64,000 nt of DNA from Anoxybacteroides rupiense (GTDB taxonomy: Bacteria > Bacillota > Bacilli > Bacillales > Anoxybacillaceae). The notes beneath the pieces are model-generated. The model was not told the DNA's origin. It saw only the letters and a list, made by a program, of their open reading frames with translations, and made no database searches. This document shows, in pieces, positions 8,030 to 18,731 of the stretch. Numbering within the stretch: position 1 is the first letter of the stretch; every line of letters starts with the position of its first letter. The stretch lies in contig NZ_JACIDF010000001.1 of assembly GCF_014196195.1 (NCBI RefSeq), forward strand, positions 680,775 to 744,774. The letters run 5' to 3'. A program made the translations under genes and the position numbers.

Positions 8030-8572
8030 TTATTGAACAGCTTCTTCTTTTTCCTCATAAGGATGGGCAACCCAGCCAGATGGATCAATAAACAAACGAA
8101 CAGCTACCACTTGGCGGTCTTCCATTAATGTGAAGAAATGCGGATTTCCTTCTGGAACGGAAATAACATCGCCAGCTTCCAGCTGCACTTCAAAATATCC
8201 TGTTTGTTCGTCGCCTTTAATAATGAAAATGCCGTGTCCCGCGACGATGGCGCGTACTTCATCCTCCGTATGGATATGCACTTGTTCAAATTTCTTCAAT
8301 AATTCCTCTAAATTCGGAGTAGCATCTGATAAAGCGACAACATCCCACGCTTTATAGCCTCTTCTTGCTGCTAAATCCTCAATATCATCTTTAAAAATCG
8401 CTAAAATTTCCTCTTTTTCCTCGTCACTCAAAACAAACGTTTCTTTTAAGTGACTTGGCAGCTTGCTAACATCCCAATGTTCATACAGAACGCCTTGCTT
8501 TTCTAAAAAGCTCCCTACATTCTCATGACCTTTGATCCATTCACCCGTGTTTCTAATTTTAATAACTGCCAT
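8030..8572 (-). CDS. mtnD: Acireductone dioxygenase MtnD
   Basis: A 180-residue cupin enzyme. It cleaves 1,2-dihydroxy-3-keto-5-methylthiopentene with O2 to formate and 2-keto-4-methylthiobutyrate (Fe form) in the methionine salvage pathway. The metal motif HIHTEDEVRAIVAGHGIF carries the two histidines and the glutamate. The fourth ligand is the histidine in PEGNPHFFTL. Length fits the family (about 178-180 residues). It is the last gene of mtnW-X-B-D, 29 bp after mtnB, with a terminator directly downstream. Control comes from the SAM riboswitch upstream of mtnW. Confidence 0.96.
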   Translation of the reverse strand: MAVIKIRNTGEWIKGHENVGSFLEKQGVLYEHWDVSKLPSHLKETFVLSDEEKEEILAIFKDDIEDLAARRGYKAWDVVALSDATPNLEELLKKFEQVHIHTEDEVRAIVAGHGIFIIKGDEQTGYFEVQLEAGDVISVPEGNPHFFTLMEDRQVVAVRLFIDPSGWVAHPYEEKEEAVQ

Positions 8573-8601
8573 TTTTCATCCCTCCATTGTCATTTTAAAA
8601 T

Positions 8602-9234
8602 CTATGAAGTGAATACTTTGTGACCTTTTAGCATAAGCAGCTTAACATGATAGCTAAACAAAAACTCGCACGCTTCTAAAAACTTTTTCGCTTCAAAGGA
8701 GCTTCTTCCCCATACGGTAATACCGTGGTTGCGAATCAGCACCGCTCCGCTATCTGCCGAGACGTGCTTCGAAAACTCAGCGGCAAGCGTCGGAATGTGC
8801 GCATGATTCCGAATAATCGGAATGCGAAAAACCGCATCTTCCTCCCAAAGACCAAACGCTTTAATCATTTCTTGGCCGGTAAAAATGACTTCCCCATCAT
8901 CCCCATACAGTTCAGAGACGACATTATTATCAATCGTATGAACATGAAGCACGCAGCCAGCGTTCGTTTTATTATAAATTTCCACATGCAGCAAGGTCTC
9001 AGCCGATGGCTTTAAATGGGTCGGCTCAGCCGGATTGCCCAAAGCGTCGACAAGAAGAAAATCATCATTTGTTTGCTTTCGTTTATCTTTTCCGCTGGCT
9101 GTAACGAAAAAGGTCAGCGGCTGATCAGCCACCTTGATCGATAGATTCCCGCTTGTTCCCAAAAACCAATCGCGGGAAGCCAGTTCTGCTTTGACATCAG
9201 CAAGCTCTGCCCATTTCTTCAATAAATCGCTCAT
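8602..9234 (-). CDS. mtnB: Methylthioribulose-1-phosphate dehydratase MtnB
   Basis: A 210-residue class II aldolase-fold zinc enzyme. It dehydrates 5-methylthioribulose-1-phosphate to the 2,3-diketo compound. The zinc histidines sit in LHVHTIDNN, with further ligand-type residues in [17 protein letters not shown] near the N-terminus is the phosphate-binding stretch of this fold. The start codon overlaps the mtnX stop (ATGA), so the two are translationally coupled within the SAM-riboswitch operon. Confidence 0.95.
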   Translation of the reverse strand: MSDLLKKWAELADVKAELASRDWFLGTSGNLSIKVADQPLTFFVTASGKDKRKQTNDDFLLVDALGNPAEPTHLKPSAETLLHVEIYNKTNAGCVLHVHTIDNNVVSELYGDDGEVIFTGQEMIKAFGLWEEDAVFRIPIIRNHAHIPTLAAEFSKHVSADSGAVLIRNHGITVWGRSSFEAKKFLEACEFLFSYHVKLLMLKGHKVFTS

Positions 9235-9890
9235 GCGCTCACCTCCATCCTTTTCAAAGATTCCATGACATCATAGAACGTCGTAAACGGCGTATGAGCA
9301 AGGTCCAGCTCCGCACATTTTTGCAACAGAAAATCACGGGCGATCACGTGATCGGCAAGCTGGGCGACCGCTAAATCCGTAACGGAATCACCGATGACGA
9401 TCTTCGTTGCCTCTGGTGTTGCTAGCTTTCTCAGCAACGACGGCTTGCAGCAGCCGCAGCCGTTACGGCAATGGTCATCACACGCATACGGCCATGTAAT
9501 GCGAATCGTTTCCCCGCTAAAATCCGAACCATTGCAAAAAATCGCGTCTTTTCCAATAAGTCCTTCTAAAAGCGGATAAACGAAAAAATCGATTCCGCCG
9601 CTAACGACATAGAGCGGAATGCCTCGCTCCTTTGTAAAGGAGACAAATTCACGAAAACCATCGCGAATTTGGGCAGTCCCTAAAATAAAATTCGTAATCT
9701 CTTCTTTTAGCCGGGAAGGAAGAAGCGAAAACATCGCTCCGACGCCATCTTGAACAGAGCAGCGTTGCGCGAGCACATCCTCTTTGATGCTTTCCCATTG
9801 CGGCGGAGCAAATTGCTTCATAATCGCTATAATGTTGTCATTATTCGTAATCGTGCCATCGAAATCACAAAAAATAATCGGTTTCGTCAT
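9231..9890 (-). CDS. mtnX: HK-MTPenyl-1-P phosphatase MtnX
   Basis: A HAD-superfamily phosphatase of 219 residues. It dephosphorylates 2-hydroxy-3-keto-5-methylthiopentenyl-1-phosphate. Motif I is [12 protein letters not shown] with the nucleophilic Asp, motif II lies at [10 protein letters not shown], and motif IV at [13 protein letters not shown] cysteine-rich insert, [15 protein letters not shown], is typical of Bacillus MtnX. I chose ATG at 9890, because it overlaps the mtnW stop codon by 4 bp and has AGAGGTGA upstream. An in-frame ATG at 9914 would add eight residues inside mtnW. Confidence 0.94.
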   Translation of the reverse strand: MTKPIIFCDFDGTITNNDNIIAIMKQFAPPQWESIKEDVLAQRCSVQDGVGAMFSLLPSRLKEEITNFILGTAQIRDGFREFVSFTKERGIPLYVVSGGIDFFVYPLLEGLIGKDAIFCNGSDFSGETIRITWPYACDDHCRNGCGCCKPSLLRKLATPEATKIVIGDSVTDLAVAQLADHVIARDFLLQKCAELDLAHTPFTTFYDVMESLKRMEVSA

Positions 9891-11125
9891 ACTTTCACCT
9901 CTTGAGTGCCCCATAAAGCCATTGCTTTTTGCAATGAATGGTTTTCCTTTGCCGCCTCACTTAAAGGCTTTCCGGCTAATACTGCCGCGATTGCGGCGCT
10001 AAATGCCCTTCCTCCTCCTGCCGCTCCCTCTGGGTGTCCATGCACTCCGCCTCCTGCATTAATGACGCTGTCGATGCCAAAATCGCGGATAAGAAGCGGA
10101 ACCAGCCCTGGATGAATGCCGGCAGACGGAACAGGAAACGTCTGTAAAAATACATCTTCCTTCGTTAATTCATAGGCAATGCCATTTGCTTCTTCCTTGG
10201 CCAAAGCGACGTTTCCATATGGAGACGGGAACAAGGAAAAATCGGCCCCTGCCATGCGAACGAGCTTGCCAAGCAACAAAGGATGGCTTACACCGTAAAA
10301 TTCCGACGGGGTCAACGCCCCGCTAAACGCCGGATGCGCCATAATCGGAATGGAAATCTCCTCATCCTCCCGCAATTCTTGCAATACATCCAGCCCGTAC
10401 GCGAACACGTTGAACAGCAGCAAATCGGCGCCAAGCTCCGCCGCTCGCTTCGCTTTCTCTTTTAACTCAAACGTTTTTCCCGAAAGATTCACCGCATAAA
10501 GCGTTCTATGCCCTGTCTCTTCATATACGTGCTGCAAGACTTTTTTTCCTTCCGCAATTCGCTTTTCGAATGGTGCCTGTTCATTTTCAAATAAAATTTC
10601 ATCATCCTTGACAAGATCTACTCCTCCAAGCGCCTGCTGTCTCAGCTGCTTGGATAAATAGGACAAATCGCGCCCGATCACACCTTTAAAAATGCTCATT
10701 AACAGCGGGCGGCCATAAACATCCAGCTTTGCGCGAATTCCCTTAATGCCGAAGCGAGGACCGGGAAATGCTTTCTTTAGATCATCAGAAAACTCTAAAT
10801 CTATCAGCTTAATCGCGCCATCTAATGACAATTTCCCAAACACCGTCGTCAAAACAGCGGGCAAATCGGCGCTGAAGTTGGCACTTGGGTAAGCGATCTT
10901 GACCATTCCCCGCTTCAAACGTTTTCCGAAATATTGATTGGCACGTTCGCTTTCTTCAAACGGTTGCACATGCACAACCGTTCCTTTATGTTTACGCAGT
11001 TGTTCTTTTTCCAAAAACGGCAGTTCAGTCCATGAACCGATCGTTAAGCCAAGCGCGATTTTCTCTGCCTTCTTCTCCAAATCAGCCTCATCATAAAGCA
11101 GATACGTGGCGATGACTTGGCTCAT
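9887..11125 (-). CDS. mtnW: 2,3-diketo-5-methylthiopentyl-1-P enolase MtnW
   Basis: A RuBisCO-like protein of 412 residues. It enolises 2,3-diketo-5-methylthiopentyl-1-phosphate in methionine salvage rather than fixing CO2. The active-site loop [10 protein letters not shown] near residue 170 has the lysine and acidic Mg2+ ligands, followed by the FNVFAYG and GIHPGLVP phosphate-binding regions. ATG at 11125 is preferred because GGAGGG lies 6 nt upstream; ATGs at 11140 and 11131 fall in the ribosome-binding site itself. It is the first gene of mtnWXBD, behind the SAM riboswitch at 11188-11295. Confidence 0.95.
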   Translation of the reverse strand: MSQVIATYLLYDEADLEKKAEKIALGLTIGSWTELPFLEKEQLRKHKGTVVHVQPFEESERANQYFGKRLKRGMVKIAYPSANFSADLPAVLTTVFGKLSLDGAIKLIDLEFSDDLKKAFPGPRFGIKGIRAKLDVYGRPLLMSIFKGVIGRDLSYLSKQLRQQALGGVDLVKDDEILFENEQAPFEKRIAEGKKVLQHVYEETGHRTLYAVNLSGKTFELKEKAKRAAELGADLLLFNVFAYGLDVLQELREDEEISIPIMAHPAFSGALTPSEFYGVSHPLLLGKLVRMAGADFSLFPSPYGNVALAKEEANGIAYELTKEDVFLQTFPVPSAGIHPGLVPLLIRDFGIDSVINAGGGVHGHPEGAAGGGRAFSAAIAAVLAGKPLSEAAKENHSLQKAMALWGTQEVKV

Positions 11126-11142
11126 TCTCATCCCTCCCATTC

Positions 11143-11174
11143 CAATAAAAAAACCTCTTCCATAAGAAGAGGCT
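11143..11174 (-). terminator. SAM-riboswitch expression-platform terminator (mtnW)
   Basis: On the minus strand GCCTCTTC pairs with GAAGAGGT around a short loop, followed by seven T residues. It lies between the aptamer and the mtnW ribosome-binding site. Confidence 0.9.
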
Positions 11175-11187
11175 TTGGTTTCAACTC

Positions 11188-11295
11188 TTCTTATCTCTCA
11201 GCATAATGCTGCAAGAATTAGCACCGTGCTTAACGTTGGTTAAGTCGGTTGCCGGGCTTCATTGGGCTCGTCCCTCCACCTGCTCTTGATAAGAA
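11188..11295 (-). promoter_or_regulatory. SAM-I riboswitch (S-box) upstream of mtnW
   Basis: The minus strand carries CTTATCAAGAGCAGGTGGAG, then GAGCCCAATGAAGCCCGGCA, CACGGTGCTAATTCTTGCAG and GCTGAGAGATAAGAAG. This gives all SAM-I helices P1-P4 and the kink-turn. It is nearly identical to the copy in front of mtnK. SAM binding should favour the terminator at 11143-11174 and shut off mtnWXBD. Confidence 0.97.
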
Positions 11296-11347
11296 TGACA
11301 GCTTCTATTCATTTTTTTGAAATTTTCGTTTTGCAAATTTAATTCGA

Positions 11348-11376
11348 ATTATGACAGGGATCATGCAGATTGTCAA
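11348..11376 (-). promoter_or_regulatory. mtnW promoter
   Basis: The minus strand has TTGACA (11371-11376) and CATAAT (11348-11353) with a 17-bp spacer, about 55 bp before the riboswitch aptamer. The -35 box touches the mtnE stop codon, so mtnE and mtnWXBD are arranged in tandem with an internal promoter. Confidence 0.8.
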
Positions 11377-12567
11377 TTATTTTTTTACCGCTTGCTGAAA
11401 AAGATCGAGCTTAGCGATGCGCCGTGCCGCTTCTGTCAAACGTTCTTCGCTTGTCAACAGCCCGACGCGCACATATCCTTCCCCGTGCTCGCCAAATCCA
11501 ATCCCAGGCGCCACCACAACATGCGCCTGCTCAAGCAATAAATCAGCAAAGCGTTCCGAAGTCCAGCCCTTTGGTACCGGCAGCCAAGCAAAAAAGGAGC
11601 CGGCTGGAGCACTTACGTTCCAACCAATTTCCTGTAAAGCTCCAATGAACGCATTGCGCCGTGATTCATACAACGCTACCAACTCCGTCACGCATTGCTG
11701 TGACTCAAGCAGCGCAACCGCTGCCGCTTCCTGAATCGCACCAAACAAGCTGACATATAAGTGGTCTTGCAAAAGATTGATCGCAGCAATCACACTTTCA
11801 TTGCCAATCGCAAAACCTATGCGCCAGCCAGCCATATTATACGTTTTGGAAAATGTATAAATTTCAATACCGACATCCTTGGCTCCTTCCGTCTGCAAAA
11901 AGCTGATCGGTTTTTGCCCGTCAAATCCAATCGCACCATAAGCAAAGTCATGGACAACGCAAATTCCATGCTTTTGTGCAAATGAAACGGTCTCTGCAAA
12001 AAACGAGTCTGTCGCTACAGCCCCCGTCGGGTTATTAGGATAATTTAAAAACATCAGCTTGGCTTTCTCAACCACCTTTTCATCCAATTGACGATAATCA
12101 GGCAAAAAGCCGTTTTCGCTATAAAGCGGCATCATTTCCATTTTTGCACGCGCTAATGCCACTCCCGACCAATAATCAGGGTATCCGGGATCCGGCACAA
12201 GCACAACATCGCCCGGATTTAATAAGCACTGCGGAATTTCCACAAGCCCTGCCTTTCCACCGAATAAGACAGCTACCTCTCTCTCAGGATCAACCGTAAC
12301 GCCATATTCGCGCTGATAGAAAGCAGCCACCGCCTCTTTTAAAAACGAATAGCCACGAAACGGAGAATACTTATGGTATTTTGGATTAGCCGCCGCTTTT
12401 TGCAGCGCTTCTACGATATGCGGAGGCGTCTGTTGATCAGGATTTCCTTGACCAAGATTAATCACATCATGTCCTTGAGCCACCACTTTTCCTACTTTGT
12501 CGACAAGCGAAGCAAAAAACTGCTTCGGAAGACTTTGCAACAACTCGGATTGGACAAATGATTTCAA
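11377..12567 (-). CDS. mtnE: Methionine-salvage aminotransferase MtnE
   Basis: A PLP-dependent class I/II aminotransferase of 396 residues. It transaminates 2-keto-4-methylthiobutyrate to methionine, the last step of salvage. The PLP lysine is in TFSKTYNMAGWR, the aromatic cofactor region in LNYPNNPTGAV, and the carboxylate-binding Arg in EGYVRVGLL. TTG at 12567 is chosen because AGGTGA sits 5 nt upstream; a GTG at 12576 lies inside that ribosome-binding site. The gene is divergent from mtnU and has its own promoter without an S-box. Confidence 0.92.
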   Translation of the reverse strand: MKSFVQSELLQSLPKQFFASLVDKVGKVVAQGHDVINLGQGNPDQQTPPHIVEALQKAAANPKYHKYSPFRGYSFLKEAVAAFYQREYGVTVDPEREVAVLFGGKAGLVEIPQCLLNPGDVVLVPDPGYPDYWSGVALARAKMEMMPLYSENGFLPDYRQLDEKVVEKAKLMFLNYPNNPTGAVATDSFFAETVSFAQKHGICVVHDFAYGAIGFDGQKPISFLQTEGAKDVGIEIYTFSKTYNMAGWRIGFAIGNESVIAAINLLQDHLYVSLFGAIQEAAAVALLESQQCVTELVALYESRRNAFIGALQEIGWNVSAPAGSFFAWLPVPKGWTSERFADLLLEQAHVVVAPGIGFGEHGEGYVRVGLLTSEERLTEAARRIAKLDLFQQAVKK

Positions 12568-12609
12568 TTGCTTCACCTACTCAAAAAATTCTTGAAATTC
12601 TAGTCAAAC

Positions 12610-12638
12610 ATCATATATCGTAAAAATTAAATTGTAAA
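12610..12638 (-). promoter_or_regulatory. mtnE promoter
   Basis: The minus strand shows TTTACA (12633-12638) and TATGAT (12610-12615) separated by 17 bp. No riboswitch lies between it and mtnE. Confidence 0.65.
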
Positions 12639-12662
12639 GACATTTTTTTGGGGTGAACAATT

Positions 12663-13478
12663 ATGACATTAAAAATTGCTTGTCTTCAGCTCGATATTGC
12701 TTTCGGAAATCCTGCGGAAAATAAACGCCACGTTCAACAAGAGATCGAAAAAGTTTGTCAAAGCTCTGTTGACGTCATCGTCCTTCCTGAACTATGGACA
12801 ACCGGATACGATCTCGCACGCCTTGACGACATTGCTGATGAGAATGGCGCTGATACCAAATCGTTTATTAGCAAGCTCGCACGCCTGCACAACGTCTGTA
12901 TTGTTGCTGGCTCCATTGCCAAAAAAACCGCTGCCGGCATCACCAATACCATGTACATCGTCAATCGAGACGGCGACATTGTAGGAGAATATAGCAAGCT
13001 CCATCTCTTTCAGCTCATGGATGAGCATTTGTATTTACAATCCGGTGAATCGAGCGGCTTATTTACCTTGGAGCAAACGTTGTGCGCGGGAGTCATTTGC
13101 TATGACATTCGCTTTCCTGAATGGATTCGCGCCCATACAACCCAAGGCGCAGAGTTATTGTTTGTGGTCGCCGAATGGCCACAGCCCCGCCTTGAACATT
13201 GGCGAACCCTTTTGCAAGCGCGCGCGATTGAAAATCAATGCTATGTAATCGCCTGCAATCGTGCTGGAAAAGATCCGAACAATCAATTTGCTGGCCATTC
13301 ACTTGTCATTGATCCATGGGGAGTCATCCTCGCCGAAGCCGATGAACATCCATGCTCTCTTATGGCCGAAATCCAGCTGTCAAAAGTGAAAGAAGTTCGA
13401 AAGCAAATTCCTATTTTCCAAGACCGCCGACCTGAGCACTATATTTCGGCCGAAAAAAATTTTCAAAAAAACAGTTGA
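12663..13478 (+). CDS. mtnU: Carbon-nitrogen hydrolase MtnU (omega-amidase-like)
   Basis: A 271-residue nitrilase-superfamily amidase. The catalytic triad is visible as Glu in LPELWTTGYD, Lys in YSKLHLFQL and Cys in GVICYDIRFPEW. Members beside mtnE are thought to hydrolyse the omega-amide of the keto acid left when glutamine donates the amino group, pulling the transamination forward. It is divergent from mtnE with only about 95 bp between them. GGGGTGA precedes the ATG. The mtnK promoter -35 overlaps its stop codon. Confidence 0.88.
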   Translation: MTLKIACLQLDIAFGNPAENKRHVQQEIEKVCQSSVDVIVLPELWTTGYDLARLDDIADENGADTKSFISKLARLHNVCIVAGSIAKKTAAGITNTMYIVNRDGDIVGEYSKLHLFQLMDEHLYLQSGESSGLFTLEQTLCAGVICYDIRFPEWIRAHTTQGAELLFVVAEWPQPRLEHWRTLLQARAIENQCYVIACNRAGKDPNNQFAGHSLVIDPWGVILAEADEHPCSLMAEIQLSKVKEVRKQIPIFQDRRPEHYISAEKNFQKNS

Positions 13479-13504
13479 CAAAACTGGCAAATCGAATGTA
13501 TGAT
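13475..13504 (+). promoter_or_regulatory. mtnK promoter
   Basis: TTGACA at 13475-13480 and TATGAT at 13499-13504 have an 18-bp spacer and lie about 65 bp before the SAM aptamer. Confidence 0.75.
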
Positions 13505-13566
13505 TCGAATCAAGCGAATTGAAAAAAGTTTTGCATTGTTAAAAACATTCGAATAAAACCGAACAA

Positions 13567-13677
13567 ACTCTTATCAAGAGCAGGTGGAGGGACGAGCCCG
13601 ATGAAGCCCGGCAACCGACTTAACCAACGTTAAGCACGGTGCTAATTCTTGCAGCAACACGCTGAGAGATAAGAGGG
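13567..13677 (+). promoter_or_regulatory. SAM-I riboswitch (S-box) upstream of mtnK
   Basis: The conserved S-box blocks CTTATCAAGAGCAGGTGGAG, GATGAAGCCCGGCAACCGAC, CACGGTGCTAATTCTTGCAG and GCTGAGAGATAAGAG appear in order. P1 forms between the first and last blocks. The copy differs from the mtnW riboswitch at only a few positions, suggesting duplication within the locus. Confidence 0.97.
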
Positions 13678-13691
13678 GAGAAGCCGACTTC

Positions 13692-13725
13692 AAACCTCTT
13701 TCGAAAAGCGAAGGAGGTTTTTTCA
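13692..13725 (+). terminator. SAM-riboswitch terminator (mtnK)
   Basis: AAACCTCTTTCG pairs with GCGAAGGAGGTTT, followed by six T residues. It sits between the aptamer and the mtnK ribosome-binding site. Confidence 0.9.
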
Positions 13726-13745
13726 TTGTTTCATTGATTGAGTGA

Positions 13746-14960
<1,215 letters not shown>

Positions 14961-14977
14961 ACGAAAGGAAGAAGAAT

Positions 14978-16039
14978 ATGGATTCATTGCTCTCCATTCC
15001 GCGTTCTGTTGAATGGAATCACACACATTTGACCATTTTAAATCAGCAAAAGCTTCCAAATGAGACTGAATATTTAGAATTAAAAGATATTCAATCTGTG
15101 TGGGATGCAATTGCCACATTGAAGGTTCGCGGTGCTCCAGCGATTGGCATCACAGCTGCATACGGTCTTGCTTTAGCGGCACACAGCTATCAAACGAATT
15201 CTCTCGAAGATTTTCGCAACCTTCTGAAAAAGGATCGTGATTATTTGGCAAGTGCCAGACCGACAGCCGTCAATTTATTTTGGGCGCTCGACCGCTTGAT
15301 GGCCAGCATTGCGAACGTTTCGTCTGTCGCCGATGCCAAAAAAGCATTGGTTCATGAGGCAATCCGTATTCAAAGCGAGGATGAGAACACATGCCGCTCC
15401 ATCGGTGAACATGCCCTTTCTCTTTTTCAAGAGGGAGATCGCATTTTAACCATCTGCAACGCTGGATCAATCGCTACGGCTCGGTATGGTACCGCGCTTG
15501 CTCCCCTTTATTTGGCAAAAGAACGCGGAATTCGTCTGCATGTCTATGCTTGCGAAACAAGACCCATTTTGCAAGGCGCGCGGCTGACGACATGGGAGCT
15601 CATGCAAGCAGGCGTTGATGTAACGCTGATCACTGATAATATGGCAGCACAAACTATAAAGACAAAAGACATCACAGCTGTCATCGTCGGTGCTGACCGC
15701 ATTGCCGCAAACGGAGATACCGCCAATAAAATCGGTACATTTGGCTTGGCATTGCTCGCTAAAGCATTCAACATTCCTTTTTATGTAGCGGCTCCCCTGT
15801 CCACTATTGATTTATCGACTAAGACAGGGGCAGATATTCCGATTGAAGAGCGTCCGTCTGAAGAAATAACCGAGCTGGCAGGAACACGAATCGCTCCTCC
15901 TGGAGTAAAAGTATACAATCCTGCTTTTGATGTGACGCCTCACGAGCTGATTACAGCCATTATTACTGAAAAAGGAATCATAAGCGGCCATTATGAAAGC
16001 GTGCTGACAGCTTTGTTTAAGGAGGAAATCAAGCGATGA
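14978..16039 (+). CDS. mtnA: Methylthioribose-1-phosphate isomerase MtnA
   Basis: A 353-residue eIF2B-alpha-like isomerase converting 5-methylthioribose-1-phosphate to the ribulose form. The catalytic Cys is in [16 protein letters not shown] and the catalytic Asp in [19 protein letters not shown]. The N-terminal [18 protein letters not shown] motif contacts phosphate. It follows mtnK by 17 bp. Its stop overlaps the ATG of the substrate-binding protein (ATGA), tying the transporter to the salvage enzymes. Confidence 0.96.
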   Translation: MDSLLSIPRSVEWNHTHLTILNQQKLPNETEYLELKDIQSVWDAIATLKVRGAPAIGITAAYGLALAAHSYQTNSLEDFRNLLKKDRDYLASARPTAVNLFWALDRLMASIANVSSVADAKKALVHEAIRIQSEDENTCRSIGEHALSLFQEGDRILTICNAGSIATARYGTALAPLYLAKERGIRLHVYACETRPILQGARLTTWELMQAGVDVTLITDNMAAQTIKTKDITAVIVGADRIAANGDTANKIGTFGLALLAKAFNIPFYVAAPLSTIDLSTKTGADIPIEERPSEEITELAGTRIAPPGVKVYNPAFDVTPHELITAIITEKGIISGHYESVLTALFKEEIKR

Positions 16040-17187
16040 AAAAACGACACACATTTTTGTTGGCAATCCTATTGTTATTCGGCATCATGCTCGGAGGCTG
16101 TACCAATGAACAAGATGCTGTAAGCTCTAAACCAGCGGCTAAACAAGAAAACACGGAACAGAAGGCGACGAACAATACAGCCAATGAATCCGCTTCCGCT
16201 GAGCAGGCCGCTATTCCAAATCAATTAAAAAAACCCATTAAAATTGCGGCCATTATGCAATTTTCGATCGGTACCTTCTCCTCTCAATATATTGCTGGCG
16301 TAAAAGATCAAGTGCAGAAATTTGGCGGAGAAGTACAAGTTTACAATGCTGATAACGACTTAACGAAAATGGCTTCATATGTAGAAACCGCGATCACGCA
16401 AAATGTCGATGCCATCCTTTTGGACCACGGACGAGCCGACGCATTAAAAGGGCCGGTTGAAAAAGCGGTGGCCAAAGGCATTCCTGTTGTCGCTTTTGAC
16501 AACGACTTAAATATTCCCGGCGTAACCGTCATTGACCAAGATGACTATAGCCTTGCTTGGAAAACATTAAAAACATTAGCAGAAGATTTAAATGGCGAAG
16601 GAAAAATTGTTACCATCTGGGTCGGTGGTTTTACACCAATGGAACGGCGTTATGTCATTTATGACGCATTTAAAAAACGGTATCCAAGCATTAAAGAAAT
16701 TGCTAAATTCGGCAATGCCAGCTCTAATACAGCATTAGACACACAAACGCAAATGGAAGCGATTTTGAAAAAATATCCGAACAAAGGCGATATCGATGCT
16801 GTATTCGCTACATGGGACGAATTTGCGAAAGGAGCCACACGAGCCATTCAACAGGCGGGCCGTACCGAAATCAAAGTATACGGCATTGATTTAAGCGATG
16901 AAGATTTGCAAATGATTCAGCAGCCAGACAGCCCATGGGTAGCAACAACCGCGACTGACCCTGCCGAAGTCGGCCGAGTCCAAGTACGGTTTGCTTATCA
17001 AAAAATTGCAGGTGAGAAAACGCCAAGTATTTATTCTCTCGAGCCACATCTGGTGAAAAAGACAGACTTGCCTAATCAGCAAGTAACAATGGGAGATCTG
17101 CATCAATACATTACTGGCTGGGGTCAATCCAACGTCGCTCTCTCTCCATGGATGAAAACATTAGAAGAACAGGGGAAAACAAAATGA
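16036..17187 (+). CDS. Ribose-type ABC substrate-binding lipoprotein, probable methylthioribose binding
   Basis: A 383-residue lipoprotein. The signal peptide ends in the lipobox MLGGC near residue 22, followed by a polar linker and a two-lobed Peripla_BP_4 (RbsB-like) domain from about residue 65. Typical strand-turn segments are [17 protein letters not shown] and [14 protein letters not shown]. It is translationally coupled to mtnA and followed by a double-domain ATPase and a permease. Comparative genomics has predicted such S-box-linked transporters (called mtsABC) to import methylthioribose. That substrate is inference from context. Confidence 0.85.
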   Translation: MKKRHTFLLAILLLFGIMLGGCTNEQDAVSSKPAAKQENTEQKATNNTANESASAEQAAIPNQLKKPIKIAAIMQFSIGTFSSQYIAGVKDQVQKFGGEVQVYNADNDLTKMASYVETAITQNVDAILLDHGRADALKGPVEKAVAKGIPVVAFDNDLNIPGVTVIDQDDYSLAWKTLKTLAEDLNGEGKIVTIWVGGFTPMERRYVIYDAFKKRYPSIKEIAKFGNASSNTALDTQTQMEAILKKYPNKGDIDAVFATWDEFAKGATRAIQQAGRTEIKVYGIDLSDEDLQMIQQPDSPWVATTATDPAEVGRVQVRFAYQKIAGEKTPSIYSLEPHLVKKTDLPNQQVTMGDLHQYITGWGQSNVALSPWMKTLEEQGKTK

Positions 17188-18731
17188 GCGGGCTTTTCAT
17201 GAACAATATTTATAAATCGTTCGATCGCGTGACCGTATTAAATGGCGTGAATTTCCATGTAAAGAAAGGGGAAGTTCACGCCCTTTTAGGAATGAATGGA
17301 GCCGGAAAAAGTACATTAATGAAAATTTTAGCTGGAGATCTTCAACCCAATGAGGGAACTATCACGATCGACGGCACAGACGTCAACTTTCCAAATCCGG
17401 CGGCCGCCAAGAAGGCCGGCATTGGCTTAGTGGTTCAAGAAGTCGACACAGCGCTATTCCCCTTTTTAACAGTCTATGAAAATATTGTGGCTGATGATTT
17501 GGTCCATGCCGCCCGCCATCCATTCCTTTCATGGAAAAAGCAAAAGCAGCGGGCAGCCCAAGTACTGCAGCAAATCGGGCTATCGCTTCCGCTTGATAAA
17601 CGGATTCACGAGTGTACGCTGCATGAAAAACAGCTTATTGTACTAGCGAAAGTGCTTTTCTCTTCTGCCCGTTACATTATTCTGGATGAACCGACAGCCG
17701 CCTTAAGCGAGGTAGAAACAAAACGCCTTTTTTCGATTATGAAACAATTAAAAAATCAAGGCGTTTCCTTTATCTATATTTCTCATAAGCTCAAAGAGGT
17801 GAAGGAAATTTGCGATCAGGTAACCATCCTGCGCGATGGTTCCGTCGTCCATCAAGGTGATGCTGCCCAGCTGTCAATCGAAGAGATGATTTATCATATG
17901 GTTGGACGGACTCAGCAACGAAAAGAAAGAGAGCGACGCACATACGGCGAGGACATCCTTTTTGAAGTCAAGCAATTGCAAATTCCGAAAACAAACACGA
18001 TGATTGATCTGCAAATTCGCAAAGGGGAAATTGTCGGAATTGCCGGATTGGTGGGGGCAGGAAAAACAGAGCTAGCCGAAAGCCTATTTGCCCATACGAA
18101 AACAACCGGGGAATGGTTGATTCATGGAAAGCGTCATACGTTTTCTTCACCAAAAGAAGCGATTGCTGCCGGCATGTGCTTTATTCCTGAAGAACGGCGA
18201 AAGCAAGGACTCTTTATGAGCGAAACGACTCGCACCAATTTAACTGTCCGTTTACTATCATCACTAGCAAAATGGCAATGGATTTCTAGAAAACAGGAGA
18301 AAGAAAGGGCTCAGCAGCTCATCGATACACTCCATATCCAGCCTTCCTCCCAGCAAGCCATCGTCAAGCAACTAAGCGGCGGCAATCAGCAAAAAATTGT
18401 CATTGGCAAATGGCTACAAACAGGCGGCGAGGTTTTTATTTTTGATGAACCAACAAAAGGCATTGATGTGAGCGCAAAAGCAGAGGTATTTGCGATTATT
18501 CGCTCCCTGGCCGAGCAAAGGAAAGCCGTTCTATATTTAACAAATGAATTTCAAGAGCTGCTCGATATCGCTGATACAATCTATGTCATGGTTGATGGAC
18601 AGCTTGTACAGCGTTTTACAGCAGAGGAAGCAACATATGAACAACTGATCTATTACAGCAGCGGAGGTGGCGAAGAAAATGGCACAAGTACAAACAACAA
18701 CGCTTTCAACCGTAAAGCGATCTCCTCTTAA
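17184..18731 (+). CDS. Ribose-type ABC ATPase with two nucleotide-binding domains
   Basis: A 515-residue tandem ATPase of the RbsA/MglA family. The first Walker A is GMNGAGKSTLMKI near residue 37, with LDEPTAALSEVE as Walker B. The second domain has GLVGAGKTELAES, the signature LSGGNQQKIVIGKWL and FDEPTKGIDV. The first domain's signature is degenerate (CTLHEKQLIVLAKVL in place of LSxGxxQ), as is common in this family. ATG at 17184 overlaps the preceding stop codon; an upstream in-frame ATG at 17148 lies inside the lipoprotein gene. Confidence 0.9.
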   Translation: MSGLFMNNIYKSFDRVTVLNGVNFHVKKGEVHALLGMNGAGKSTLMKILAGDLQPNEGTITIDGTDVNFPNPAAAKKAGIGLVVQEVDTALFPFLTVYENIVADDLVHAARHPFLSWKKQKQRAAQVLQQIGLSLPLDKRIHECTLHEKQLIVLAKVLFSSARYIILDEPTAALSEVETKRLFSIMKQLKNQGVSFIYISHKLKEVKEICDQVTILRDGSVVHQGDAAQLSIEEMIYHMVGRTQQRKERERRTYGEDILFEVKQLQIPKTNTMIDLQIRKGEIVGIAGLVGAGKTELAESLFAHTKTTGEWLIHGKRHTFSSPKEAIAAGMCFIPEERRKQGLFMSETTRTNLTVRLLSSLAKWQWISRKQEKERAQQLIDTLHIQPSSQQAIVKQLSGGNQQKIVIGKWLQTGGEVFIFDEPTKGIDVSAKAEVFAIIRSLAEQRKAVLYLTNEFQELLDIADTIYVMVDGQLVQRFTAEEATYEQLIYYSSGGGEENGTSTNNNAFNRKAISS

